A program made the translations under genes and the position numbers. Below are positions 1 to 11,300 of a stretch of 64,000 nucleotides of DNA, piece by piece; position 1 is the first letter of the stretch; each line of letters starts with the position of its first letter. This DNA is from Chromera velia (Eukaryota > Sar > Chromeraceae): positions 42,595 to 106,594 of the forward strand of contig JAHBMJ010002042.1 in the NCBI GenBank assembly GCA_018398765.1. The letters run 5' to 3'. Below the pieces are notes generated by a model. It saw nothing but the letters and a program-made list of their open reading frames with translations. It did not search any database and was not told the origin of the DNA.

Positions 1-625
1 GTGGAGCTCATCAGCGCAAGCAGGCGCACTGTCGATCGAGCGCACTCGGGATCGCTGGACCTCAATCCTGCATTCATGCATGCAAGCACATCGAGATAGG
101 CGACAAGAAAAAGAAATCGACGGCGGAACCGTTAATTCGTATCAGCCTACCAGAAAAGACGACAAAACAAAACAATGATATGGTCATGACACGACCTCAA
201 GTGCATGTCGACTCGATCAAAACGCTGAAGACAAGAACGTGACGGCACTTGCGTATCTGTTTTGCCCAAGTGGAAAGCCCTCGTACGCACAAAAGAGGCC
301 TGCCTAAGTGAGAACTACTAGGGCATCAAAAGCACGCGGAGAGAGAAACCCAAGGGGACTGAGAAAACAGAAACAAAAAGCTTGTCACGTACAGAACATG
401 CAGGCAGACCGGCTGACATACAGTCACAGGCGAAAAGGAGAAGGAGGGAGAGGGGAGAGAGCCCGAGTGAAAGAGGAGAGGGAGGAGATTCGACATGGAA
501 AGAGAGAAAGGTACAGATTGTTACACGCCAGTTTGAAAGACAACCAGCCTAGACATGCGCGAGAGCGTTAGAGTCACTCTGCGTCGCCGTCTTGCTTTCC
601 CTCTGTCCCTCTGTCCCTTTGTGCC

Positions 626-660
<35 letters not shown>

Positions 661-673
661 GTTTCAGACACAG

Positions 674-717
<44 letters not shown>

Positions 718-786
718 GCACAAATACAGACATGCACACATACGTGCATATAGACACGCACACACACATACACACACACGCACGCA

Positions 787-828
<42 letters not shown>

Positions 829-3136
829 GAGATGCAGAGATACAAACGCGCACACATAAACACACATAAACAGACACACATACACAGGCATGCACATTCG
901 TAATTCACCTTGCTCCCCAATATTTGAACGGCACAGCACGCCGGAGTGTCACTCAGAATAAAATATCTATCTGCATCCCACCGCACATACCTTGTTCAAC
1001 GATGCAGAGCGCTCCAAAAAGTGTGCTGGGGTCTTCTACAATCAGCTCACACAGCTGCTGAAAGGAACCGGACAGAGCCGCCAGCCACTCACGGAGGTCA
1101 ACCCCCCTGTTCCCACACACCGCCCAGTTCCCCCCTGAACTCTCAAACGCCTCACCCAACTCCCTCCCGTTCCCCCGAAGCCACCCCTCGGCGTCTGCTT
1201 CCCCAAGCTGGAGTGACGATGCCAGGGTGAGCACCAGGAACGCCTCCGTGCTGCGGGCCTTGGATGTCACCGGGTCCACCTCGCTTGTCAGGACTTCCAC
1301 TCCATCTTCTGCTGGGAGGAGGCCTCCCTCTTCCTGCTGTACCTCACTATTCTTTGAAGTTACCACCTTGCTGCTCTTCTCCTGACTGGAGCCCCCATGC
1401 ACGAAAAAGTTTTCATCCGTCTGCATCGCACGAGAAGTCCGCCCGTCCGACGAGGCCCCCCACCCGCTCGCCACAGGAGGGGCAGGAAGTCGGGCAGGCA
1501 GGAGGGCAGACCTGATCGGGGGAGCTTGGGACGCGTTCGAAGTTGGATTGTCCGGAACGGCCCTGCTGTTGAAGGACATTTTTGCACTTCCGAAGCGCAG
1601 GTTTGGGGACTCGGGGGCGAGGGAGGAGAAGGGCACGAGTGATGCTGCAGTAGCAGCGTCTGACTGTTGCATGGTACCCTGCCTTTCTATGGGGGGAAGA
1701 CTGTGCCTGCCCCTGGAAGCGTGGGTGCTTGTCTGGGACTGGAGGGGGAAGCTCGAGGGTCCCCTTGAGGTCTGGGGAATGGTGTGGAAGGAGCGGGTAG
1801 GGCTGGAGGGGAGCTGCGATGCGGCAGGGAGGGGGAGAGGAGCGGACGCTCCAGCAGAGGCAAGAGGTGCCGCAGCGTTGCTTCTGAAAGCACTAGAGCC
1901 GTAGAGAGCATATGCTCCTGCAGAGGATGCCACTGCAAGACCACCAAGGCCCGCTGAGGGCTCCTCAAACGAAGAGGACGACCCTCTTCGCAGTGGCTCT
2001 GCAAGACCTGAGACGCCGACTCTCTCTCTCGATGCTGCCACAGATTTGGAAGAGGCTGCGACCCGCGGAAAGGGGGGAGAGTCTCCGCCCCCTCCGCAGT
2101 GGCACTGGGAAGGTGTGTTCGTTGGGCGGGGGTGTCGGGGGGTTGTTAGCTGGGGGGCATAGACAGACGGGTGCATGTGGGCTGAAACATCTGGGGGGGC
2201 AAAGTTGTCCTCCCTTTCGTGTGGAGAGAAGCTGGTCCCTCTCTGGAGGTGGTGCTGACTGTGGAAGGAAGAGACCGTCGCTGCAGCAGCAGACGCTGCA
2301 GCCGCGGCTGCAGAGGCCACGGCAGCTGAGACCGCGGGGGGAGCGTGAGACTGGTGGTTGAAGTTGAGCGACTTGTAGGGCGAAGAGGTCATTGAGGTTG
2401 TTGGGATATCGGGTGGGTGGAGGAGAGAAGAGGGGGCGACGTGGGCCTTCTGGGTCGGAGGCGTTGACGGAGGGTCACCGGGGGGGTCTCGGAGAGTTTT
2501 GAGAATTCCCCTCAGGGGGGAGGAGCGACCGGATCCAGAGGGAGGTTCATGGGAGGCACAGCGGGAGGCACAGAAATGGTGACGGTTTGTGACCGAGTGG
2601 GGTGTGAAGGCAGTGATGTTGGGGGGACTTGAGGTCTTCTGTGCAAAACCAGACTTCTTCAGAAGCGCCAGCTTCCTTCTATACCCTTCCATACGCTTGC
2701 GTGGCCTGGGAAAAGATTTAGAGCCATTCTGCGATTGCTCTGTCTTCCACTCCTTCTGCATATCGTAGAGCTCATTGACAAGCTGAGATACGACTCCAGG
2801 GCTCTGTCCGTTGAGGATATGCGGGATGGCTTGTTCGTCTAACTCCACTCTGAGGTGCTGCCTGAGGAGGTCTGATATTGCATTCCAGTTCTGTGCCTTG
2901 GAGGAGGGTGAGGACAACTTTTGGAAGTTCTGAAAAGACTCTCCCGGCAGTTGTAGTCCACGCTCTCTCAGAATGAGATTGAGCATTTCTCCCACCTTCT
3001 GACCTGTCTCAAATCCATGATTTGCATGCGCAGAGAGGAGTACCTGGCCTGGATGTGTACGGCTGGGTTGGGGGTTCGTCTCTTTGAGGACCCCCGCCCC
3101 CTTCAACCAAAGGAATGCGTCGGTCTGCAAGTTCAT
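1..3136 (-). CDS. CH-like (SPEF1/SPATA4-type) domain protein, 3' end outside the window
   Basis: The coding region starts at ATG 3136, with an in-frame TAG four codons upstream. Exon 1 is about 991-3136 and ends at a GTATGT donor (VEQ/G, phase 1). A pyrimidine-rich acceptor ending in GCAG at about 68-70 opens exon 2 (1-67) in matching phase, and the reading frame runs off the left edge. Residues 1-130 look like the CH-like domain of SPEF1/SPATA4/CLAMP proteins: an N-terminal FLWLKGAG helix, then NWNAISDLLRQ and a helix ending SQLVNELYDMQ. Such proteins often bind microtubules or ciliary structures, so a cytoskeletal role is an inference. Residues 150-590 are Ser/Pro/Ala-rich low complexity. 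The last part (LVLTLASSLQLGEADAEGW onward) is helical and may continue as a HEAT- or armadillo-like domain. I am fairly sure of the gene and moderately sure of the domain. Confidence 0.7.
68..990 (-). repeat. Intron 1 of the CH-domain gene, with CT/CA/GA microsatellites
   Basis: This is the predicted 923-bp intron. On the plus strand it holds (CT)n at about 640-660, (CA)n at about 677-712 and 745-780, and (GA)n at about 788-825. The open frames over these tracts encode only Ser/Leu or Cys/Val repeats and are not genes. Between 72 and 600 I see nothing coding. Confidence 0.7.
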
Positions 3137-4478
3137 CTTGCACTTCTACCGGTTCCTCGATGTGTTGCGGACGCTTTCAATTGGTCTTTAGGAAGTGTCT
3201 GACCTGAGGGGCTGACAAGACTGACTTGAGAAGTCCAGTGCGCACGAGTTTCCACGGCCACCAGTGAGCAGCCTGAAAGGCGTCTTGCGAATAAAGATGT
3301 GCAAGTCTTAACAGCAAGACTGAATGTATGAATGCTGGACTAATGCCGACGCGAGATAGGGAAAGACCTATTAATATAAGGGGAAGACTTGCCCATGCCG
3401 CTTTTAAGTGTTGAATGAATGTATTTGCAGTGACGCATGCACGCTCACAGATGGATGGATGCAAACAAACGTGATACACCCAACTATATGATACACCCAA
3501 CTATATATAGTTGGGTGAGTGCCTCGGGGGGCATCGGTTTGAATTATAACGCGTGATCCCGCGTGTGGCTCGACCGTGCAACGCCTCGGGGGGCAGCTCA
3601 GCTCTGCTGAGATCAGCCGAGAAGCCCTGAGATCGCACGCACTCGCATAACGCATTTTTTCATTTTTTGGGGCCGGGGAAGGGGGGTTCAGACCGTTCGG
3701 CATCTATCTGTCTGTTACTGTCTGTCACGTTGTCGCCCAAATTCCTTCAAACAACTTGCACGGAGCCGCGCGGAAGCCTTTTTTTGCGGCATAGGGGGGG
3801 GCCGTGCTGCCGCGCGGCGAAGCCGTGCGGCATGCCCCTCCCCCTCCCCCCGTGCTAAAGGCATTTCACCCCCCTATAGGACCGAAAACGGCACTCAAGA
3901 TAGTCTGCAGGGGTATCAGACATATTTTAATTGGACCGGATCAATCGAGTGGATACTGCTTTTTCATTATGAGACGGACGAGACAGAAAGTCATGCAGTT
4001 CAAAAAAACGAACGCAGAAGATTAAAGAGGATAAACAATAGACTCAAACACTCAGGCTGTAAAAGCAACTGTTCTTGCCTCGTTGCTTACACCTCAAACC
4101 TCGCTTTTTTTCAGAAACTAGCTCATATATAAGCTCTCTCTATAGAATCAAATGAATCAATCATAAAATTTAGAGAACCGTTTCATCTTTTCAGAATAGA
4201 TGTATGATAGATCACGAATTAAGGGCTTGATCCGAAAGTGAGGGTAAGTATGCATTCACGCTTGCATATTTTTTTTACCGCTTTGCCGGAGCTTTTGGTC
4301 CAAACTACCATCGCTATGGTTATTTGACGCTGGGGTCTAAGACTTCCCTGGTTACCGCTCACGAGTTACCAATTCCATGGTCACCATGAAATCGCTCGAC
4401 CCCCCCGGTAGTTCCCCTTAACCGTACTGTGTACCTCCGAGTAAGCTGTTTGAGAGAAATTTTTCTCAAATATTAATT
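3137..4478. other. Intergenic region with a small palindrome and GC-rich foldback
   Basis: No gene was recognised. Two 17-bp direct repeats of TGATACACCCAACTATA (about 3471-3505) run into an inverted copy TATAGTTGGGTG, giving a near-perfect palindrome at about 3492-3517. The string GCCTCGGGGGGCA occurs twice (about 3521 and 3582). The stretch at 3757-3840 is GC-rich and self-complementary (GCACGGAGCCGCGCGG against CCGCGCGGCGAAGCCGTGC). The sequence becomes AT-rich after about 4000. Confidence 0.5.
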
Positions 4479-7400
4479 CATTCAAAGCAGGGTTGTTAAT
4501 CACCAACAACTGTGAGTACCGAAAAACGAAACCGACCTCCAATTTCGTTTTTTTTCAGCACTTTTGGTGCTTTTCAGTACTTTCGTCGCCGGCAACAATT
4601 TTATAAGATAAGGCCCTAAACTGCTACTTCTAGGTAAACATAATGTAGAAAAGTGGCTGTTTTAGAGTCAAAACTCTAAAAAGGTAGCCATGGCGGGCCT
4701 GGCGGCAAGCGGAATAAAGTGGAGCAGGCCCGCGCGATATGATAAATAAAATTGAACTTTAGTTCTATGCGTGGTTTCAATATATATTATATTTTCTTAA
4801 GTTTGGAGATATAATATAAATATATAATATAATTTAACTTCATACCCTTTCATACTATATAAACACAAAACGTGCTAGGAATTTAAACGTGAATTTATGC
4901 TTAGTTGATGATTGAGGGTTTTTTTATGCATACCGTGTCCCCACATATATATATATATATGAGAGGCGGATCTAATTTATGCTTAGTTGGCTTTTTCCCC
5001 ACTGGTAATATACTTCAAATCTGCTAGCAAATCTGCAGTAACCACTGCGTTGTATATATACAACTACTATAAAAGCCTAAAAGAGCTACTAGTAGATGAT
5101 CATCCTGATGGTGATTCCCAGTATCCCCAGACGACAGCTAAAATCATTTATATATATTTTCACACAACTCAGGCAATTGAGCAGCAGAACTTGAAAGAAG
5201 CTCTCTGATATTGTCCTGAGGAAAAATGGTTCAGTTTCTGCAATAAACGACAGACTTTTAAATTTTTCTTGCCGTTTCCATGTGAACTTATGTCCAGTCC
5301 GGACCTCAGAACCAGAGCTCACTAAGCAATCTCTCTCTTGCATTTGCTCTGTGCAGCAAAGAGCACTCAGACCGCGTTTTGTTGTTTGGCCATGCAGCTG
5401 CAGCTGTATGTCCAAGAAGTTGCGTTTAATACTGAAAAGCTTGTAGAGGTAATAGCACATCAGTCTTCAAGTTGTCATCAGAATGAGAAGGCCTCAAACT
5501 GGCATAGAAACGCCAATCTAGTAAGGGATGACGTGGTGCCGCGCAACTTTGTGCAGGATGGAGAAAAAAGGAAAAGAAAGGTACGCAGAGGGAAACGGTA
5601 CTCAAGGCTTCAATGGAAAGAGATTTTGAGAAGCGAGCAAGAATAAAAGGCGCCACAGGTTAGAGCCGTCTCCTCTTTTCATGATCGTTTTCCTCGATGG
5701 GTCTCTTCTGCTCCAGTCCAGCGTGGCTTTAGCAACAACCGCACACCGGTTTAGAAAGGAACTGCGCCTCCTTTCCTCCAAGTTGTTTCCGCCTCCCTTC
5801 CCCACAAGCACTGCAAGCATCTCCCTCCTCCCAAGTCGTTTCCGTCTCCAGTAGCGCGAAACCGTAAACTTTGCATCGCCAAGTACTTCCATGGAGTGCT
5901 TTCATTAGACTAATTTGTTTTGGTTTGCTGCTGGTAGGTAGCTTGGTGGCTAGTTTTGGGGATCAACTATAAGAGGGGCTAAGCACGCTATGGGCTCAGC
6001 TACGGACACACTGCAGCACCTCTTTCTTTAAGATTTATGAGAATCGACTTCTCGCCAGCTTGTTGAAATTGAATTTCTGATTTATTTTGAAAAAGAAAAC
6101 AAGAAAAGGGAAGAGGAGAAGGGGGAAAAGTTGTACATCAAAACGATTGAGGTTTGCCGCAATGCCTGAGGGCAAGTGGGATGGGGGTTGGTCTTAAAAA
6201 GATCCCTGGTCTCGTTTTTTCCTCTTGTTTCCCATCGAACACGCCGCTTGAAGAAGGTTTCATGCTCCTCACCACAAAGGACGAGAACAATCCAGGAATA
6301 GGCTGGAAAGGGCTTCACAGGAACCCTTTTAGCATCTCAAGGAGCACGATTTTCGAACTGTTTGACATCTTTGTTCTCGAGGACGTTGCTCGGCAGTCTG
6401 GGATTGCTCTCAGAATGATAGATGGGCTGAGGGCAGTCATTGAGTGTTCTAGCCATCCAATCAAAGAGTTGTTGATCAGACGACTGAACCACCATCGTTT
6501 GCTCTCTTGTATTGCTAGTGGTGGGGGGTTTCCTAACGCTCTGCCAGGGCTGTCTATCCGAGCAGAGGCATGCACAAACACGTGCCTCCTAAACAGAACT
6601 GCGACTCTTCACGATGAACTTCTAGACGATGATGCTGAGCCGTCGGCCTCGGTCATCAGTCATAACTGCCTGAATGTTGCAAGCAATAGGTTGCATATGA
6701 GGTTGGTTGGACAAGTTGAAACAGAAACAGAGAAAAAGTCTCTTCAGACAACAATTGTGAGAATTCTAGTAAGAATTGTAAATGATGGAGGGGGTTGCAT
6801 TCTGTTTCTTGAAGGAGGTTCCGTTTCTCAGTTGTCGCAAGTTTGTGCCGAATTCTTTTCAGTTGCTCGAGTGGTACGTACGAGGGCGGCGCTGCTTCAT
6901 ATGTTTGAGGAGAGGGGGGAGGAAGGACAAAACGGAATTAGGGTATCGTGGTCATGATTCCGAGCGGTAATTGGTCCTGTTTTTAATTTTCTATGCAGCC
7001 TTTTATTTTTCCTTTTGAAACGTAATTCATTTCAATTTGCTTCGCAGTCAAGTACACAAGTTGATTCATGTTGATTCTTCCATCTTTTCCCTTCAGTCAT
7101 TTCTTCAATCTCGCATTCACTAACCAAATCTGAGTCTTGTTCAGTCTACAGTCTCTTCTCAGAGCTAGAAAATTAACAAGACTTGGACTTGCATGCATGG
7201 ACTGCCAGGAGCTAGGCTCCGCTGGCTTAGTCAACTCATTCATTCATATAAGAATCCCGCTGTGATTATCCTACTAAGGCTAGATAAAGACACTACTCTA
7301 GACACTACTGAGTTTACACGATGATCTGTATAAATAATGATCTGGTTATATTATATATTTATATCACTTAGCCCATGATATACTAGTAATATAAAAATAT

Positions 7401-7610
7401 ATATTGAAACCTAGATTGAAACCACTCCTAGACTTTAGTTATGTTTATTTTTAGTGGAAAAATCTAGAATTCATTCATTTTAATGTTATAAAGCCTAGTT
7501 TAAGCAAAAATCTTAAAGTACTGAAAGTACCGGTACCAAAAAACGGAACCACCCCCCCCTAAAGCACCGAAATACTGAAAGGCATGATACTTAATAACCC
7601 TGCTTGAATG
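4479..7610. repeat. Region bounded by diverged inverted repeats, possible DNA element
   Basis: The left end reads CATTCAAAGCAGGGTTGTTA from 4479. The reverse complement of the right end (7591-7610) reads CATTCAAGCAGGGTTATTAA. Weaker matches continue inward: GTACCGAAAAACGAAACC near 4515 against GGTACCaaaaaacGGAACC near 7530, and CAGTACTTT on both sides. No clear target-site duplication is seen and no transposase was recognised inside. It may be a non-autonomous or decayed element, or two independent copies of one short repeat. Confidence 0.35.
6154..6957 (+). CDS. Unrecognised ORF, 267 residues
   Basis: This open frame lies inside the inverted-repeat-bounded region. I recognise no domain. The middle (about residues 85-140) could form helices, and there is no signal peptide or repeated motif. 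The flanks are AT-rich and the frame is moderately GC-balanced, which is why I list it. Another frame on the opposite strand (5602-5892) is also open and basic, but I saw no way to join the two. It could be an exon of a lost gene, part of a mobile element, or chance. Confidence 0.25.
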   Translation: MPQCLRASGMGVGLKKIPGLVFSSCFPSNTPLEEGFMLLTTKDENNPGIGWKGLHRNPFSISRSTIFELFDIFVLEDVARQSGIALRMIDGLRAVIECSSHPIKELLIRRLNHHRLLSCIASGGGFPNALPGLSIRAEACTNTCLLNRTATLHDELLDDDAEPSASVISHNCLNVASNRLHMRLVGQVETETEKKSLQTTIVRILVRIVNDGGGCILFLEGGSVSQLSQVCAEFFSVARVVRTRAALLHMFEERGEEGQNGIRVSWS

Positions 7611-8392
7611 GCGACATCATATGATGGACCATGACAAACACAGAGATATACAGAGACAGAGTCTGATAAACAGTAATAGACAGATAGAGATAGAACCGAA
7701 TTCGAACCTTTCCTTTATAATAAAAACATGCATTCCATAATAAAAAAATGTGTTTAATTAATAATAATGCAAGACCTAGTGCAAAACATTGTAAGTGCGT
7801 GCAACTTCTTAGCAGATTTTGATAAAGCCGAGCTGCCCCACGAGATCCTGCGAGACGACTCGGATATATATGAGTGAACTGGTATAAATCTTTATAAGGA
7901 ACATGTTTATACGCAATGTTATGCATGCGTACAAATAAGTAAAATCAGTAGCAACTATAGAGTAATAAAATATTATTAATCATAATCCTAATCCTAATAA
8001 CACAACTTGAATGTATCATAGCTAGTAGATATATAATTAAATGGTAATTCTTGATTATTTGCTTCTTTGCACGCACCATACAAAGAAAAAACCGCTTTCC
8101 CGACTTAACAAAGATACTCAACAGGTTAACAAAGAGATATTGATAATATTTAGGATCATGACATCATCATGTTAAAATAATTAATGTTTTATAATAAATC
8201 TGCGGATTGAGTCGAAAGCCCATCGATCCACAATTTCAACACCATCTCACGGTAGCGCTTTTCCTCCGGAGTCCGGTGAGCGTGTACTGACCGGACTAGC
8301 ACTCAATCCTGTCTCAGGCAGTAACAGAAAAAAATCGAACCTTCGCGACCCTGTACATACACCCGTAGACCCCTCTCTCTCCTGAGCTGAGC
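7611..8392. other. AT-rich intergenic region
   Basis: This lies downstream of the giant gene's stop codon (the gene is on the minus strand). It is AT-rich with short ATATA runs and scattered in-frame stops in all frames. I saw no gene, RNA or clear repeat. Confidence 0.5.
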
Positions 8393-11300
8393 TCAACTTG
8401 ACGTCTCATTCTGCTGTCGGACCGTCTGAAATTTCCGCAGTGCGTGGAGGATTTTCACCTGCTGCTCGACGCTCAAAGAAATCCCGGCAGATCCGGCCGT
8501 CGAGGAGCGCATGGCCGCACCGGCGGTGAGACCTTCGACTTCGCTGGAGACACCGCCAAGCCCTTCCTCCAACGACAAGCCTACTGGACGCCGGCCTCGC
8601 GTCTCGGACTGCGCGGACTGTGGAGCGTTGGCCATGTGAAACTCGGGTTGCATCGCTGCAACGGGTCTCTCATGTGCATCCCCACACACCCCTTCTGCCT
8701 CTAGTGCCCTTCGCACTTGTCTCGAAGCGACAGGCCCTGTGACACCCTCCGCAGCGCCGTCGCTGTCTCGAATGGCGGCCCGGGAAAGCGCCGCAAAGGG
8801 CACAGCTGCACCCCCGGTCCCCTCAAAAGCGCGGGGCCCGGCGGCCCCGGCCCGAGACGGCGGCCCGAAAGAGGGCGTTTCCCTCTCTGTTGCCGCCGCC
8901 GTGGTCTGAATACCTGCGGAGAACCTGCCGAGCCCCCCTCGCTGCCCCACCTGCTGTGTCTGCACACTTCCCCGGGACACCGCCCGAACCCTCCCCGCGC
9001 TAGTCGGGGGGGGGACCGAAGCTGACGCTGCTGCCGACGAGACAGTGGCAGCCCGAGGGAGAAGGACGCTCGCGCTTCCGCTTCTACCTCGCGATTGCGC
9101 AGCTGCGTATGTCGCTAAAGCCCTTTGTGCTGTAGCACTTGAAGAGAGCCCCGGGGAAGGGGAAGGGGAAGATGACAAAGGCGGATTGGCTCGGAAAGCC
9201 AGGTCTCTGTGGAACTTGCCGGCTGCGTGCGTCACTGTCGGTCCAGAAGGACGGAGACGGGGGGGGACAGAAACCCCCGAAATTCCCGTGCCCCCAGTCC
9301 CCCTGACTCTCGCTCTCTGGCCACCCATGCTTACGGGGTTCTCGTACGACCGCGCGACCGTTACAGCGTCAGCCGGTGCTTTGCCAAGGGGATTGTGAAG
9401 GACAGAGACAGCCAGCACAGGGTCCCCGCCCGATCCTGGGGGGGAGTGCGGGAGGGACTGCTGCTGATGGAGAAACCTTGTGCCGAGAGGAGGGTAAGGA
9501 GGAGCAGGTCTTTCTCCTCCTCTCATGACGGCGGTGCTCGTTGCGGAGCTTGGTTGGGCTCTGCCCGCTTCCTGCTGGTTGCTTAGACTGTACCTAGAGC
9601 CTGCAGACCCCACAGACGCCCTCTGCTGCCTTTGTTGCTGCCCGGCCACAGACCCTCTCCCTCCTCGTCGGACGGGAGGCGCAAAGCCCGAGGAGCCTTG
9701 GCTTCTCCTTCGCTCTCGCGTCTGCACAACCGTGACGCTGGGCAGAGAGGGATCTCCTCTCGCCTGTTTCGGCGCCTGCATTCGCAAACGAGCGGCGGCC
9801 GGGGGAGGGACGGACTCAAGATGATGCACTGCAGCCGTCAGGCCCTGCAGTCTCCCCACGGAGGATCGGGCAAGCTGTCCCTCTGCCCTCGATTTGGCCT
9901 GCAAACGCCACCCGTGGCTGAGGGTCTCTGTGGGCTGCTGCTCTTTTTGAAAAGCCACCGTAGGAGCCCAACCTGGCGTGACTATGGTCGGGGTGACCAC
10001 TGTGTGGCCGCCCTCGTGCCTGTTCGGAAGCGTAACATTTCCACCCCCTCCGCCCCCGTCGAAGACAGAATGCACGGTGGAATTCGCAGTCGGATTTTGA
10101 GGTCCATTCGACGGGTCCCTTTGGAATGGTGCTGTTCGTTTTTGTAAGAGCAAGAGGGATTGGAGAAGACGCTGAGCTTCAATGAGAGATGCAGGATTGG
10201 GAGAAAGAACTGAAGAGGAAGGAAGTTCGGGACCCTGTTCTTCCCCCTTCTCCTTTTCTTCTTCTTCGCCCTTCGCAGACTCATCCAGATGATTTGAGCC
10301 TCGTGCTCGTGCTTTAATGGCGACACCATCTTTCCCCCCCTCTCTGTCTGCTGGCTCGTTTTCTGCTTCTTCTCTATCTCTTCCCTTTCCTTCTCTCTCA
10401 TCGACCAACTTACTCCACTTTTTTGAACGAGGAGGGGCAGACCCGTTGACGAAAGGAGTGGTGTCATCGTGGTGGTCTCTCTCCCCCCATCTCTGCCCCT
10501 CTCTCTCCCGCCCAGACAAGCCGCTCGAAGTCGAGTTCTCCCCCCCCCCCCCCCGTTCAAGGGGCCCTCCTCCTTCTTTCAACCTCCCCCCGAGGCGCCT
10601 CCCCAAGCCGGGAGTCTCAGGCGCGCCACTGGGGGAATTGAAACCCCCATCCAAACTCGGAGAGCCACACGGAGACGTGCGACTGCCGCGGAGTTCTGTC
10701 GTTTCCTGAACACCCACAGCACCTGCAGGAGAGACTTGGAGGGTTCCCGTGGCTAGTTGAGGAGAAGCAACTTCAGGCGTGAGGGACCACCCGGCTGCTT
10801 CCCCTTCTCTCGCGTCCCCGCCGTCCCTGTCCTGAAGTACCCGATCGTTCTCCCCCCTTTCTGCGCCTTTCTGTTCGCGTGGGAGAACAGGCGGGGACTC
10901 AGAAGAAAGGGGTGAACGCTCAGAAGGATGCGCAGAGGCTGCAGGGACATCCCCACCCGACTGCCCACCAAGGGCCGCACGAGGTCGGGCAGAAGAAGAA
11001 ACAAGAGGACGGCCAGGTACGGCCGACATCTCATGGCGAGGCGGGGAGAGAAAGGGCGCTGCCGCATCGCCCCCCCTTCTTTCAGACTTGATCAGCTGTC
11101 CCCTACAAGCAAGCAACACGGCAATCTCCCTCTGCAACCGCATCAGAGCTCGGTGCAAACGCGGGAGAGCGGGGGCTGCAGTCTTCTTCACTGTTGAAGA
11201 GGGAGGGGCAGAAGACGCTTCAGGACGGCAATCTGGGTCGTCAGCCGGACGGGCATTCGCATTCGCCTTTCTGGCTGCGGCGGCCTGCAGCACCTGCAGC

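Noticed and set aside
521-986. Cys/Val- and Ser/Leu-repeat frames over the first microsatellites
   Set aside because: They are translations of (CA)n, (CT)n and (GA)n tracts inside a predicted intron.
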